NCBI GenBank assembly: GCA_002189035.1
Contig: NEEC01000007.1
Span: 744,001-808,000, forward strand
Origin: Utricularia gibba
Lineage: Eukaryota; Streptophyta; Magnoliopsida; Lamiales; Lentibulariaceae
Reading direction: 5' to 3'
DNA length: 64,000 nt
The position numbers were made by a program, and so were the translations under genes. The notes beneath the pieces are model-generated. The model was not told where the DNA came from and made no database searches. It was given only the letters and a program-made list of their open reading frames with translations. Shown here one piece after another: positions 1 through 12,300 of this stretch; positions within the stretch are counted from its first letter, which is position 1; each line of letters begins with the position of its first letter.

Positions 1-1259
1 AAATTAGGCCGATACTGTGTGAAGGCGTGAGGCAGTGGGAAAAATGAGTAATCGACACAAGGAGAAGAAAAAGTGCAGGGGAGTTGTCTCTGACTCTGAT
101 GATGTTGTTGTTGGGTAGCGTCGACGGGGACCTAACGGGGCTTTAGCAGCGTAATTTCACGGCAATGACAAGGTCAAAACGGTGAACTCACCGGCCAATG
201 GCGCACTGCATTGATGGCGATGCCCCGCATTTGACAAAAAGAAAAAAAAAAAAGAAACGAAATGGGAGCAAACAATGATGTAGAGAAAGAAGGTTGCAAG
301 TGTTCAGAAAGAGGGAAAAACGGGAAGCCATACGCAACTCATCATCACTTTCACTTCATTACATGATTGAGGGTGGGATAAGAAGAAGAAGAAAAAAACA
401 GAGTGTCTCTTGCTACTCTTCTTCTACTTGTTTATCCTGGTGAATTCTTCGTTTCTGTCGGAATCGCATATTCAGAGTCCGCTTTTTTCCAGTGGAATCT
501 GATGCCACTTTTGATTTTGCATTTGGGTGGTGGCTGTTGGCTACTCGTTGCAAAGTACCAATCGTTGGCATGGTGACACTTTTTGGTCTCTTATCACCAT
601 TGAAAAGAGAACATCTGTTGTTGGTTGTGTAGAGATCTCAGCACAGACAAGGGTCTGTTGAAGAACCGCTTTGTTCTTGTTTCTTTACAGTTTCTGGGTT
701 ATTCGGTCTGGGATTTTCACTTGCTTCTGGCATCTTTTTGCCTTCTTGGGTAGTGATTTCTTGGTTTTCTTTTTTTATCCGCGTTTCTGGAACTGGGAAG
801 TTCCATCCCAAAGCAAGTGCCCCAATTTTCTGGAGAATAGTATGTCTATCGCTACCCCAACTTTTTGCTCTGCGTTTCAGTGCTGTTTTCGACTTCCCCG
901 GTGTCCCTTTTCTGGAGTTCGCAAGACCTCTGTTTCTTTCGTTTAAACCACATAAAATGACGACCACTGAGCTTTATGTAAGCTTCAGAATTTCATGAAT
1001 CCCTTGTTTCGCAGCTCCTAGCTCAATAGTTACACATAAAATAACGTTTCCTTTGGCTAAGATTTCATTTCTTCGGCGATATTTCCTCCATTCATTCGTA
1101 CTTTTGCTGTTTTCCAGGGTTCAACTAAACTAATGATGAGATCTTGAAGGTGGGTTTTGCTTCTGGGTCAGAGTGAAAAATTATTGATCAGGTTTTGGGG
1201 TAGGAGAAGTTCAAAGCTCTTGTGACTGTTTTCAGACAGCACAAGAGGGAAGCGAATTG
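1..1259 (+). promoter_or_regulatory. Upstream region and probable 5' UTR of the HAPLESS 8-like gene
   Basis: No convincing coding exon is visible. The stretch from about 400 to 1259 is rich in pyrimidine tracts, splice-like sites and short upstream ATGs, as expected of a plant promoter and leader with possible leader introns. The first ATG that continues in frame into recognisable protein is at 1260. The transcription start cannot be placed from sequence alone. Confidence 0.4.
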
Positions 1260-4200
1260 ATGTTTACCAATGAAAACCCTCCACATAGTTCCCCATTTTA
1301 TCGTGAAAATTCACAGCCCGGTGACGATTTGTTGGAGTCAAGCAGCAATGTTGAAAACCCACTTCCTAAATTCTCCATAAGGTTGATTTCTGTACCATTT
1401 CTACTCTTTTGTTCTGTTCTCGTGGCATATTTTCTCTGGTTGTTCAGATCCAAGAACATGGGATCTTTTTCAGAGTCCAAACTTGGTTCTTGATCAACTT
1501 TCTTTGTTGAATCCTGGAAATTTATCATATCAAAGTTGTCATTTTATGCTTTTATTCTGCTAGTTAAACCTGATTACGCATCTTCTTGTTTTTCTGTGGC
1601 TAAGGAAGAGCTCATAAATGTTGCAGAGATTTTGTTTCTCAGAATCGGGTGAGAGATCTGAAGAATAACTGGCCATTCTCTCAGGAAAGCTTGCAATTTT
1701 GCTTAAAGAATGAAGTGGATGATGTACTGCCGCCTTTTCAGTCACTGGATTCTCTGAGAAATCGCGGTAAGTTGACAAAAATTGCTTCTTTAAAAGAGAA
1801 AGCTGCCGGGGTAGTGGAGAACGTTGCCTCATTTGAGCTTGAAGGAGATGAAGAATTCCCATCAAGAGCAAGAAGTATACTTGTTTCTGCCTTGAACTCA
1901 GTTTCCCCAAAAATAAATCCCGAGGAAAGGACTGAATTTGCTGTTCTAAAGAGCAACAAGAGTAGCATTCGAAGCATAGATAAGAAACGTAGATTTCCAG
2001 TTGCTGATCGAATAACTAAAGAAGATTCAGCTGTGAACTCATCGATGGCATCAGAGACAATGGCATCTCAAGTCTGCCCAGTTTGCAAGTCATTTTCTTC
2101 ATGCTCAAATACCACTTTGAATGCTCACATTGACCAATGTCTCTCTGTGGTTCCCTTATCTAGCTCGCAAGCATGTGAAAAAGCTTCCAAGCATAAGATA
2201 AAGAGAAGGCGAATTCGATTAATGGTGGATATATATGAAACAGCTTGTTGCTATACACTGGAGGATCTTGATCGAAGGAATGGAACGAACTGGGCTTCAA
2301 ACTTGAGCGAACTGCCAGAGAACTCAGAGGCAGTTGCTGAAGAGCATGATAAAGTGCAGGCTTCAAGCATCCGTGATAAGGATGATGTCTTCATTGACTC
2401 TAATGGCATGAAGCTTCGCATTTTATCTAGAGTCGATGGGAGACGTTCAGAGGAGAGATCCAAAGGTGGCGGCTCTGAGCCAACCGAGCTTGATGATGGC
2501 GAATGTGGAAACAGATCTTTGTTAGCAAAGAAGAGGAAGCATCTTGTGCAGAAACTTAAGCTTCCTCGTCCAGCCTGCGGACAATGGGGTGGTTCTGCTA
2601 ATTCCACCTTGAATCACCAGGTATGACCATTTTCTTTTTAAGTAATACAAGTTTGAAGCTTGGCTTTTGTGCTCATGAATTCACGTTTAGTTGAGCATGT
2701 TAGGCTATTAAAAATAACTTCTCTTTGCTTGGATCAATCCAGATTAGAGCTACACGGCTGACAAGATTCTCACCTGATGTTTCCAAGAAGGGCCTTGTGA
2801 AGCCTCGAAAGAAGAAGGTGATGAAAGATTCCATAGAAAGGGTGGTCAACGTGAAGCTGAAGAATGCTTTACCATCCCCTAGGGACGAGGTATTGAAGAG
2901 AAAGAGTAGCTCAATATCTGCATCATTTTTTGATGAGGATCATCCTCTAGCTAGTGACAGCTCGAAAACAGATTCAGATTCATCATTCAGTTATTCTGAT
3001 GAATGTCTTGAACCACTTTCTGTGAGGAGCGTGGGATTTCTGTCGTTGAAGAGAAAAGATGATAAGCGGCGTATGCCATCTTGGCGCATACCCAAGGAAT
3101 CGCCAAAAGATAACTTATCTGTTAATGGTGGACATGAAGACTCCCAGAATTCTACTCAAAGTCTTCTCTCTTCAGTTAAAAGGAAGGCCAAGATAAGTGG
3201 TTATTCAGGCTCTATATGTGATGGTAAGAAGTTGTCACCTTTGGGAAAGTCTTTGATCTGCTCGTCAGGATCTGATGAAGAGGGTGTGCTAGTATCACAG
3301 TCTACAATACACAGGAATGGAAAATTGGTGGAAACAACGAATAAGCATCAAGGCCAGCTTGAAAAGTCCAGTAGCAATCCATCAGTTATTAGTTCAAAGC
3401 GATTGGCTCCGGTGAGCACTCATGATGGAAGCTTGAAGACATCGTGCGAATCAGATGTGAGTCATCCGGGAAAAACAGCCAATACTGGTTACAAAGGAGC
3501 TCATGCATTCAGTTTCCGAGATGAAGGTGAAAGATCCAATAAAGTTCCTTGTGAACCTATTCATGAAGTGGCTAGAGATGCATCGCACTCTTCCTACAAT
3601 GAGATAAATGGTTCACTTCATTGTGTTGTAGCATATAACCCTTCTGATATACTATTGTGTCAAGACTCAGTTACTCCGAACCATCAACTATTGGTGCAAA
3701 AGGATGATGCTCTTGAGGCTCCCAAGGATTCCTGTCCAGATGTTGCTCCGATTCTCATACCAGAACCACCTGGTTGCTTTTTGCCTAGTCCTGGCCATGT
3801 CAGCTCTGATGAACTTCAAGCAAATTCATCACTAACAACCTGCAGGCCCCCTTCTGATGATGAGCAAGGAACAGTTGATACAAATTCCTTGAATACGAAT
3901 GCTGTTGCAATTGCTGAGAAGTTGCATGCATATTCACATGCTCAATATCCAACCAGAGTCAGCGTCTTGGAAACTCGAAACAGTTCTGCAGTTGAAGATT
4001 GTACTTTGTCGGAAAAGCTAGTTGGTGCAGAGAAGCAGGTCAACAGTTTGATTTCACCCCAAGTGATTCGTAAGAGCTTTTGCTCCAGGGAAGATGCAGC
4101 ATTACAAAATGCACCACCAAATTATCCCGGTTCACATTTTTATGGAGAACTAGCCGAACAGTGTGATTATCAGGCTTGTGAAGATTACATTTTCAGCCCG

Positions 4201-4875
4201 AAATCAAGATCACCTCATGATGCATGGCGGAATCCTGAAGCTCAACGGAATGAATCACACTCCAATGCTTATCCTCTAATGTCTTCTCGTTCTCATTCCG
4301 AGGCAATGCTTCCAGCTCTAGGGAATTTCAAGTCATCTCCTGAACCTGCCTCAAATCCTGTTCTAAGACTAATGGGGAAGAACTTGATGGTTACGAGCAA
4401 GTATGACAATCTTTCTCGTCAAACCAAGTGCAGTGAGACCAGCTTGATACGGCAGAATTGTGTCGATAACCCTTGTAACATCAACAGTTTGACGCCATCC
4501 ATGAAAACCGGTATCCCAGTGCAGCTCATTCGTTACCCGCGGTCGGATGGTTTTGCTGCTCCAGCTCATTTCCCCCATCCAATGGTTGGGAGAAATTACA
4601 CTGGGCATCACGGCTCAGAATCGACTCTCATGGACTATGATTGCGCGAACAGAAGGGGCCTGCCGATACCTGAACAGCAGCTTGGATCCATAATCAGACC
4701 AGACGCCTGTAGAGCATATGTTTCAGGTATGATGAATTCCATCACCCGGATGCCAAGTGAAGCTGCTTGGGTGCGTAGGTGTCACCAAATGAATGCGCAG
4801 GTGAAGCATCACGATCCATTCCGACCGGTGCTTCCCCCAAGGCCTTCCCTGTACTTTCCGCAAGGCTTTTCCTAA
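1260..4875 (+). CDS. HAP8: HAPLESS 8-like protein with a UBZ4-type zinc finger
   Basis: Three exons join in phase: 1260-1381, 1627-2620 and 2743-4875, giving about 1,082 residues. The first exon reads MFTNENPPHSSPF and ends with PKFSIR; the second completes that arginine codon and continues into NWPFSQESLQFCLK and VLPPFQSLDSL, blocks I recognise from Arabidopsis HAPLESS 8 (At5g56250). A UBZ4/Rad18-like finger lies at about 2075-2150 (CPVCKSF, then NAHIDQC), spacing C-x2-C-x13-H-x3-C. UBZ4 fingers usually bind ubiquitin; that is family knowledge, not shown here. The rest is Ser-rich, low complexity and probably disordered, with basic patches such as KRKHLVQKLKLPRP that could be nuclear localisation signals. 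The product is longer than my recollection of the Arabidopsis protein. The function is poorly known; the hapless name comes from a gametophyte transmission screen. Confidence 0.8.
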
Positions 4876-4951
4876 CCTGATACGCTGTTCTCAGGATCGT
4901 GAAACCTGGTGTTCCTCGTCATGTTGAAAGTCGTTAATGATGCTTCACCCT

Positions 4952-5025
4952 GGCCTATTAGCTCAGTTGGTTAGAGCGTCGTGCTAATAACGCGAAGGTC
5001 GCAGGTTCGAGACCTGCATGGGCCA
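4952..5025 (+). tRNA. trnI-AAU: tRNA-Ile (anticodon AAU)
   Basis: This 74-nt cloverleaf has an acceptor stem GGCCTAT paired with ATGGGCC (one G-T pair), a D arm containing AGCTCAGTTGGTTAGAGC, and an anticodon stem TCGTG/CGCGA around the loop CTAATAA with anticodon AAT at 4986-4988. The T arm is GCAGG-TTCGAGA-CCTGC. CCA is not encoded, as normal for a nuclear gene. A-box-like (TAGCTCAGTTGG) and B-box-like (GGTTCGAGACC) internal Pol III promoters are present. There is a run of T about 10 nt downstream (ttcttttt), suitable as a Pol III terminator. It lies only 76 nt after the HAP8-like stop codon, so it may sit within that gene's 3' UTR region. Confidence 0.96.
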
Positions 5026-5478
5026 CGCACGTTCTTTTTGTTCTACGTTTTTGCATGTTTTTATCACTTCTGTTTCAATTTACCACTGCCATGTAATTTG
5101 CTTTAAAGGAATTACCTTAATGCATGTAAAAAAATATCAAACTGGAGTAAATTTGCTCTGTATGCTGATGAGAAACACTACTGTTCTACAAGATCAAGAA
5201 GTACAAAAGCAAACAATGGGTTCAGTAACCCTTGCATTCATTGTACTTTTTTTATTTTCTGACAATAAAATTTTTTTTACTAACCTAAAAAACAGAGTAA
5301 AAAAGTCGAACTTTGGAACATTCATTGAATGGTGGAACCAGGATCCTTCATCTGCTGTTACAGAACAATGTGCTGCAGTTGCACTGCTATCAACATTTGA
5401 AATAATAAAAAATTATACACAAAACGAATAGTGTTGTTGTTGGTTTTTTTTTTTTGTTTTGTTTTGTTTTACAGGCAG
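5026..5478. other. Intergenic: tRNA to transporter 3' end
   Basis: AT-rich with T-runs, including ttttttttttttg near 5440 that would be transcribed as poly-A from the minus strand. A 137-residue open frame on the plus strand has no recognisable family or codon pattern and is probably chance. The tract near 5440 lies close to the 3' end of the minus-strand transporter. Confidence 0.5.
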
Positions 5479-7505
5479 CTAGAGCCCCAAAACTTTGGAC
5501 AGCCTCTCTGAGAGATTGGCTATCATAAATCCTGCAAACACCTGCAGAAAACAACACTTTTATGCATCACCCTCCCCTGGAAAGCATACAATATGGTCGT
5601 CTGGCTCACCTGGATAGATCCCAGAATGTAAACTGCCGAGTAATGCCGGCCATGAATCACCATGTCGGCCAGCATGGCGACGGGGATGGTCAGCGACATG
5701 CCCAAGGTAGCAACAAGAGGTGTCGTCCAGACGACAGATAATGCCCTGGATAACAACGCACACACACACTGGTTAGCATCATCGGCTGCAGTTTCCGGTA
5801 GGGCGGAGGGGAGTGCCGGACAGTGTACCATATGTAGTCAGACAGAACGCTGCCTATCAGCCCATTAGCGATAACAACTTCATCCACTTTAACTGAGTGG
5901 GGAACTGTGAACTTGGGTTCGATGCCGACTGCTGTCAATGGCCAAACTGAAAGCAATGCGGGATTCAGCAATCAAGTATCAGAATCATGTAATCTGGGAG
6001 CAGGGTTTGAGTTCTTACCCAACCACCAGAGGGCCACAAGAGTGAACAGTCCGATGTAACCAAACAGCTTCTGAACATCGACTTTATCCTCTTCCTCACC
6101 ACAGAATTTCTTCAGAAGAACTGCAGTGTCATGCCAAGAAGAAGAAAAGGTGTTACTGATGATGATGATGCCTTGATTTTGTGTTGTGGGAGATGCTCAC
6201 CGGTGAAAAAGCCGTAAGTCATTGCTGACATGAGGCCAAACAGATCCCCAATGAGAGTGCGCTCGCTGGTTCTTTAACACAACAAAAAAGGAGCCATGAG
6301 TCAGTCAGTCACCTGGATATGCATTAAACCCAGAGACTACTTGCTACTTACGAAGATGTATTCACTTCTGAATCATCAGTAGCCCAGGTTTTTCCGAAAG
6401 TTGTCATCACAACACCAGCAATGCTTACAAGCACAGCTGCTACCTTTGCAACGGTTAATGAATCACTCCCAGAAACGCCCCGATAAACAGAGTAAACAAC
6501 CCTGAAGTAGAAGATAATACTGTAGTGCTTGCAACACTAGTACGTGCAAGAGCAGCATTTGATAAATACTGCAGTAGAGAAATAAAATGCATATGAGGAA
6601 AATCCATCGATCTTTAGAAAGACAAATGAATGGAAAGTTATGGCATTTGGTTAACTTTTGATCTGAAATCAGTGCACATAGATGAGTCGTATAAGATTTA
6701 GAAACAAGACATATGGAGAACCTTCTCCATCTAAATGTAACACAAGCGAAATTACCTCAGTCACAAACCAAATAGGGGCAATGTAGAACCCATAGGTAGC
6801 AATATCTTTTGTAGTCATCACTTTTCCAGTCTTAATAATGCTAGCATTTTCCGGTGTTCTGGACACTAAAGGCATCCCCTCTTCATGTACTGATAAGTCG
6901 ATTTCACTGTTCTTCCTGTCGAGAGGTAATTGAATTTCCATTTCAAGGTTTTTCTGCCCATTAATGAACTCCAGAGGACGATGGCAAGCGTTGCTCTTCA
7001 CATCTGAAACTTTTTTGCTGTGTCTCTTAATCATATTCCAAATACAATCTTTTAAGAACGCTATTGGAAGATAAATCACCATCAAAGAAGCCCCGAGATA
7101 CGTCAGAGCAAACGGCTGCTTATAATCTACGAAAATACCCTGTTCCAAGAACCACATTGAAGGTTAAGGTGTTGGCTAATTTACATACGAACACAATCCT
7201 ATCTTTTTATCTTTTTTGGGCAGAACTGCACTGCAAGCCGGCAGCGACCTCAAGAAACTTACGGACAAAAGAAGGGGAAAGCAACTGGAAAAAAACCAAA
7301 TTGTAGATGGACGCTGGAAACCAACAAGCGAAAAAAGAACGAGCTTTGAGCTACCCAAGTCATAAAAGAATCTGTGATCTTAAGTTCGAGCAGGAAAGAA
7401 AAAAACAAAATAGAGACAACCGACCTGAGTAACCTCTGCAGAAGAAACCCATATGATCACCACCGCAGCAATTAACACTAACCCGACCTTATACCTCCAG
7501 CCCAT
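5479..7505 (-). CDS. EamA/SLC35F-type membrane transporter, with an apparent 1-nt frameshift
   Basis: Eight minus-strand exons: 7505-7425, 7139-6756, 6568-6352, 6265-6201, 6120-6019, 5946-5829, 5745-5610 and 5541-5479. Joined, they give about 388 residues provided one nucleotide is restored in exon 3. The start reads [20 protein letters not shown], a first membrane segment. Later blocks include [50 protein letters not shown] and [19 protein letters not shown]. These match plant EamA/DMT proteins such as At3g07080 and At4g32140, related to yeast YML018C and animal SLC35F5. About ten transmembrane helices are expected; the substrate is not established. In exon 3 the frame runs GAFLG and then meets a stop within five codons. 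Near 6467-6472 a missing base in a GGG run would reopen SDSLTVAK, the conserved continuation. Every other junction holds phase, so this is either a sequencing indel or a fresh null allele. Confidence 0.8.
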
Positions 7506-8320
7506 CAAGAAAGAGCCAATTTTGATCCACCAGCAAATCAAGATCTCAACAGATCACCAATTACCCTCAAGATTGGATTTTTTAAAAACGCCTGCAGAAG
7601 GGGGCAACCGAGACAGAATAAAAACAGTAACCAAAACGTGACGTTGCAACAATAAATCGTACAATCTTCGTGTCGGTGTAAGATATGTTGAACGCTAGCG
7701 CCAATCAGAGAGCCTAAGGTCTAAGAGTAGAAGGGAAAGTAGTGGGAGGGTGACGACGGCGAATCTACTGCAGTAAAAGTTTCCAAAATCACATTCTCTC
7801 CCTGGGTTGATATCCATCTCCCTCGTCAGAATTTTACTGTCCTTAATCGAATGATCTTCGAAGGGCAAATCTAGAGTTCACAAAATAAAAAGCAGATGAG
7901 TCTTCACACAGAACTGTAAATAACCCGTGGTAATTTATTGTTACTGCTCCTTATTCTCTAGATTGGCAAACCCAAAATCTCCATTTTCCCATAACACAGA
8001 TATACATTTACTGGATAATTTTGCATTCTTCGACCACAAAAAAAAAAAAAAAATCCAAACTTCAGGGAATCTCTCACCTTCACACGTTAATTCCAGGAAA
8101 TGTGATCCCGAGAAAAACGGCCCGCAGTGAAAAATGTCTCATTTACCGTTCAAAAATGACAAGTTCCAAACTTTTTACCTTCAAAAGGAGTAAAACCCAA
8201 TTTTTTTATCCTTCTCACAAAGATCATAGAGTTCTTACTGCCATTGATTTTGCGACGATGGTAGGATCTACCACATGAAACTACCGCAGATCATCTTTCT
8301 TTCTTAAAAGTTTCGGAATC
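7506..8320. promoter_or_regulatory. Divergent promoter region between transporter (-) and pectin acetylesterase (+)
   Basis: About 815 bp separate two divergent start codons. The half nearer 7505 should hold the transporter 5' UTR and promoter, the other half the pectin acetylesterase promoter. It contains a 13-A run at about 8038-8051. No long coding frame with family signatures is present. I cannot assign individual TATA boxes with confidence. Confidence 0.4.
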
Positions 8321-8828
8321 ATGGCAAATCCGTGGTTCATCTTTCTCCTGTGTTCGTCCCTGGGACTAAGTTCTCGAGTCCTCGCCCTCAGAAATGTAAA
8401 CTTTACCTTGGTCAGGGATGCAATTAACAAAGGAGCAGGTGCCTTTTTCAGATTCTTTTCTGTGTTCACGAAACTATGTTGAATGTCCATATTGAAGAAT
8501 GTTGCGTGTAATCTGCACTTAGTGTGCACGGATGGCAGCCCTGCAGCCTACTCCTTCCTACCAGGGTCTGAATCCGGAGTCGACAATTGGATAGTCTTCT
8601 TAGAGGTTGTTGATGGTCTCATCACCCTTAAGGAAACATTTCTAAATTTCGACATTTTATCGACGAAAAATATGAACTTTCGCTACTTCTAAAGGCGCTG
8701 TCCTGATTTTGTGCACAAGGGTGCGCCACGGACGGGGGTTGCAACGAGAGACGCAGTCTAGACGTAGGAAGCACAGCCCACCACCAGAAGATCAATTTCA
8801 CCGAGATTTTAGAGGAAAACCCCGCGTT

Positions 8829-8833
8829 CAATC
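8829..8833. repeat. Left target-site duplication (CAATC)
   Basis: CAATC immediately precedes the left LTR and is repeated at 14403-14407 right after the right LTR. Five base pairs is the usual target duplication of Copia integrases. The duplicated bases are part of the pectin acetylesterase exon 3 codons for Asn-Pro. Confidence 0.95.
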
Positions 8834-9279
8834 TGTCAGCAAGTGGTGGAGCAACGAAGATCCGGGAAGTCTCAACCCGCGAAGATGAATGGCGCGCGAC
8901 CTCTGTTCCTCCCATGAGAAGCAACCCTCAATTAGATTGGGAAAAAGGCCTTATCATACTTGGGCCTCAACATTCCAAACTACTGGCCCAAGAAGAAGCA
9001 TCTGAAGCCCAGTCCATGAAAGAAGTCCTAGTAAATTCTGGCTGCTACACAGTAGATGAACAAGAGGACTAATCTACAGACTAAAGGCAACGGTCATATT
9101 TTAGGCCTGATATGATCCAACGGGCAACTCTCCTCATCTATATAAATCCCTGTTTGCTTTATGAAAAAAAAGGAAAGTTCTTTTCGATCCAAAAACAATA
9201 GTCAATATCCACAAACTTCAACATTCTCTCAACGTTCAACCAAGTCTCCAACAAAATCAAGCAGCCAAAAATACTTTTA
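8834..9279 (+). repeat. 5' LTR of the Copia element
   Basis: It begins TGTCAGCAAG and ends ATACTTTTA, so its ends are TG...TA rather than the canonical TG...CA. The end is fixed by the last base shared with the right LTR and by the target duplication. It carries a TATA box (CTATATAAAT, 9138-9147), placing U3 to the left and R/U5 to the right. An open frame through most of U3 matches the C-terminus encoded by the 3' copy. Confidence 0.95.
9138..9147 (+). promoter_or_regulatory. TATA box in the 5' LTR
   Basis: CTATATAAAT lies about 140 bp before the LTR end and 200 bp before the gag start, a sensible place for Pol II initiation of the genomic RNA. The same box recurs at 14261-14270 in the 3' LTR, where it could drive outward transcription into the remaining pectin acetylesterase exons. 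Confidence 0.7.
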
Positions 9280-9297
9280 TGGTGAACCCGACGTGAA
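9280..9297 (+). other. Primer-binding site of the Copia element
   Basis: TGGTGAACCCGACGTGAA abuts the 5' LTR without a spacer. It begins TGG, complementary to a tRNA CCA end. It is not the common plant Copia site TGGTATCAGAGC that pairs with initiator tRNA-Met. I could not name the priming tRNA from memory. Confidence 0.8.
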
Positions 9298-9329
9298 GAT
9301 ACTTCACCGACTCCCATCTCCTCTTATCA

Positions 9330-12300
9330 TTGCAGTCTCTCAGAATGGCAGCCCTCCAACAAGCTCCTCCAATCTTCACTGGTCAGCGCTACGCTTCTTG
9401 GGCAGTACGAATGGAAAGTTACCTGCAAATGAACGACTTATGGTCTGTGGTGGATCCTGTACGTCCAGACTCCTCTGAAATAGCCACAGCAGAAAGTCTC
9501 AAACTCACAGATGCTCAAGTAAAGAAAGCTAAGTATGCTCTGGATCAAGCCTTATCTGAAGAAGTGTTCAACCGTGTTATGCTACTGAAAAGTCCCAAAG
9601 ACATCTGGAAAAAATTGGAGGAATTCTACGGAGAGGATACGGAAGCCCGTGAGAGCCGCATTCAACGTCAATGGGAGCTCTTTGACAACCTGAAATTCTT
9701 ACCAGGTATGAGTATCTCTCATTTTTCAGAAACGCTAATCAAAATTGTCACTGAGTTACAGACCTTGGGAGAGCCCTTGGAAGACAGAAGAATTAAATCA
9801 AAAATACTCAGTTCCCTACCGCGGTCCTTTGCCCCTGTAGTCACTACTTTGCGGGTCACAGGCATTCACTCCATATCCTCCAGAAAACTACTAGAAAGAC
9901 TCAGTGAATCCGAAGTTGAAGTCGGACTTGGTGAAGGCCAGGAACTTGCCTTCAAGGCAACAGAAAATCAGAAAGGCTATGGTTCTCAATCATCAAATGA
10001 ACCGGTGATCTTTCAAGCAAAAATTGAGAAACCAAGTACTGGAGATTCATGCCCATTCTGCAAGCGAAAAGGCCATTCACCAACACAATGTTTCTGGAGC
10101 CCTGACGCCAAATGCCTGTACTGTTCTCTCCAAGGTCATGTGGACAAAGTGTGTCCCCTGAAAAAATACCATCAGATTGGAGGAAAGGCTGCAGATCCTA
10201 AGGACAAACTTACTAGCGCTATGAATGATGTAAATCTCGCAGCTGAAATGAATAAGAAGAAGATTGATATTTACTCTCTGCGCCGCAAAACTCTAATCAC
10301 ATCATTTGTGGATCTAAGGAAACAAGACATCTGGTTTATCGATAGCGGATGCAGTCATCATATAACCAACGACAAGAGTCTATTCACAACCTTCATCGAG
10401 CTAACTGGGAAAGTAATCGAAATTGCTGATGGAAATCACTTACAGGTCATCGGTCAAGGAACAGTTTGCCTTGAAACTGTCCAGAAATTAATCAAGATCA
10501 CAGACGTGTATCTGGTGCCCCAGGCCTACCACAATCTACTAAGCACTGGCCAGCTGGTTGAAAAGGGGATGAAAGTTCATCTGGAAAGTAATGAGTGCAA
10601 AATATTAGATGAAGAAGATAATATACTCCTTACGGTTGCTATGACTGATAGGGTCTTTCCACTGCTTCCGAATGCTACATCCATCGATTACAACATTTGC
10701 CTCAAGTCCCTAGAATCATCTGAGATTTGGCACCAACGGTTAGGTCACCATCACTATGCCTCCCTTATATCCATGAAGAAGAGAAACCTGGCAGAGGGGA
10801 TTCCTAATATAATTCCTGAGGAAAAACACTGCAGAATATGCTTTCAAGGGAAGATGAGCCGAACACCACTCCCTAAGTCCAGCATTCATTCTCAGAAAAA
10901 ATTGGAAGTTGTTACCAGTGACGTCTGTGGGCCCATGGCCTCTCCTACTCGAGCCGGCAACAAATATTACGTGATCTTTATTGACGAATATTCAAAGTAT
11001 ACCTGGATCTATCTCCTGAAGCATAAATCAGAGGTTTTGCACCACTTCCAAGTCTTCAAGGTCCTTGCAGAAACTCAAAGCAATAGTAAGATTCTAACAC
11101 TCCGGTCAGACAACGGAGGTGAGTACAAATCAACTGAACTGAGACACATTTGTGAGACAAATGGTATTACTCACCAGTTTACAACGCCATATACGCCAGA
11201 GCAGAACGGCATATGTGAACGAAAGAACAGGACAATAGTCAATATGGCTCGGTGTCTACTCTATCAAAAACACTTACCTCTAGAATTCTGGGGCGAAGCA
11301 GTCAACACAGCCGTGTATCTGTTGAACCGCCTGCCAACCAAAGGAAATAAAGACTGTAAAACTCCTTATGAGCTATGGTACAACAAAATTCCAAGCCTAG
11401 ATCACATGAAGGTATTTGGATCACCCTGCTATATATACATTCCAAAGGAGAAGAGATCAAAATGGGACAAAAGATCTGATGAAGGAATTTTCCTGGGATA
11501 TAGCAATACAAGTAAAGCCTACAGGGTACTGAATCTAAGAACAAATGAGGTGGAACTCAGTCGTGATGTAACAGTAGACGAGACTAGAATTTACAACTGG
11601 AGTTCCTCGACAACACATGACAAAAATCATTCTTATTCAGAAAATATATGGAATTTATTCCCTCAACAAGGACATGATGCAACAACCGAACCCCTCAGCA
11701 TCCACCCAGCGAGGAACAGTCCTAGTCAAGACTCTATTCAACAAGAAATGACAGCCTCAGGAACAAATATGTTAAGGGTCCAAGCAACCCTAGAAGATCA
11801 AATCACAAACTCAAATGATCGAGCCTCAAACTCAACAGATTTAAGAGGACACTCGGTGTCAACGACAGACATCCTAGAAGTCTCTAATAGCGAAAATTTG
11901 CCACCACCTAGTCCTGATGTTCCGAGAACAATTGAGCCCGAAAGCCCCTGTACAACAGAAGATCCTGTTAATACCCAACAGTTTCCAGAAGGCTCCTTGG
12001 CCACTACTATCGAAGACATGAGATATGAGGATGCAGACTCAGAGCACATACCTGAACAAACTCTAGAATGTCATGAAACCCTCATCAACAGCATCAGAAA
12101 TCCAAAGGAAATCACTGAGCTATCATCAACCGATACATCAGAAGAAGAAAACTCATCAGGAGAAGATGAAGAAACTCAAAACCGAGGACCCAACCTAGCA
12201 GCAAGAAATCCTATACTCATTCCCTCACCTCAAAGGCAAAGTTACCTGGAAGATTACGGACAAGAAGGGGTTCCTTACACCCCACATCATCTATGTATGG

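Noticed and set aside
1649-2626. Stand-alone 325-residue protein starting at 1649
   Set aside because: The apparent start is a GTG and the frame continues upstream through an acceptor at 1626 into a conserved N-terminal exon beginning at 1260.
5018-5431. 137-residue plus-strand frame after the tRNA
   Set aside because: It begins inside the tRNA and has low-complexity A/T-driven composition; no conserved motif.
8834-9072. Separate small gene in the 5' LTR
   Set aside because: The open frame is identical to the last 79 codons of gag-pol in the 3' LTR; it is explained by LTR duplication.
9161-9478. 105-residue reading frame overlapping the 5' LTR end and gag start
   Set aside because: It crosses the LTR boundary and primer-binding site in a frame different from gag; the same beginning recurs at 14284 in the 3' LTR, so it is LTR sequence and not a gene.
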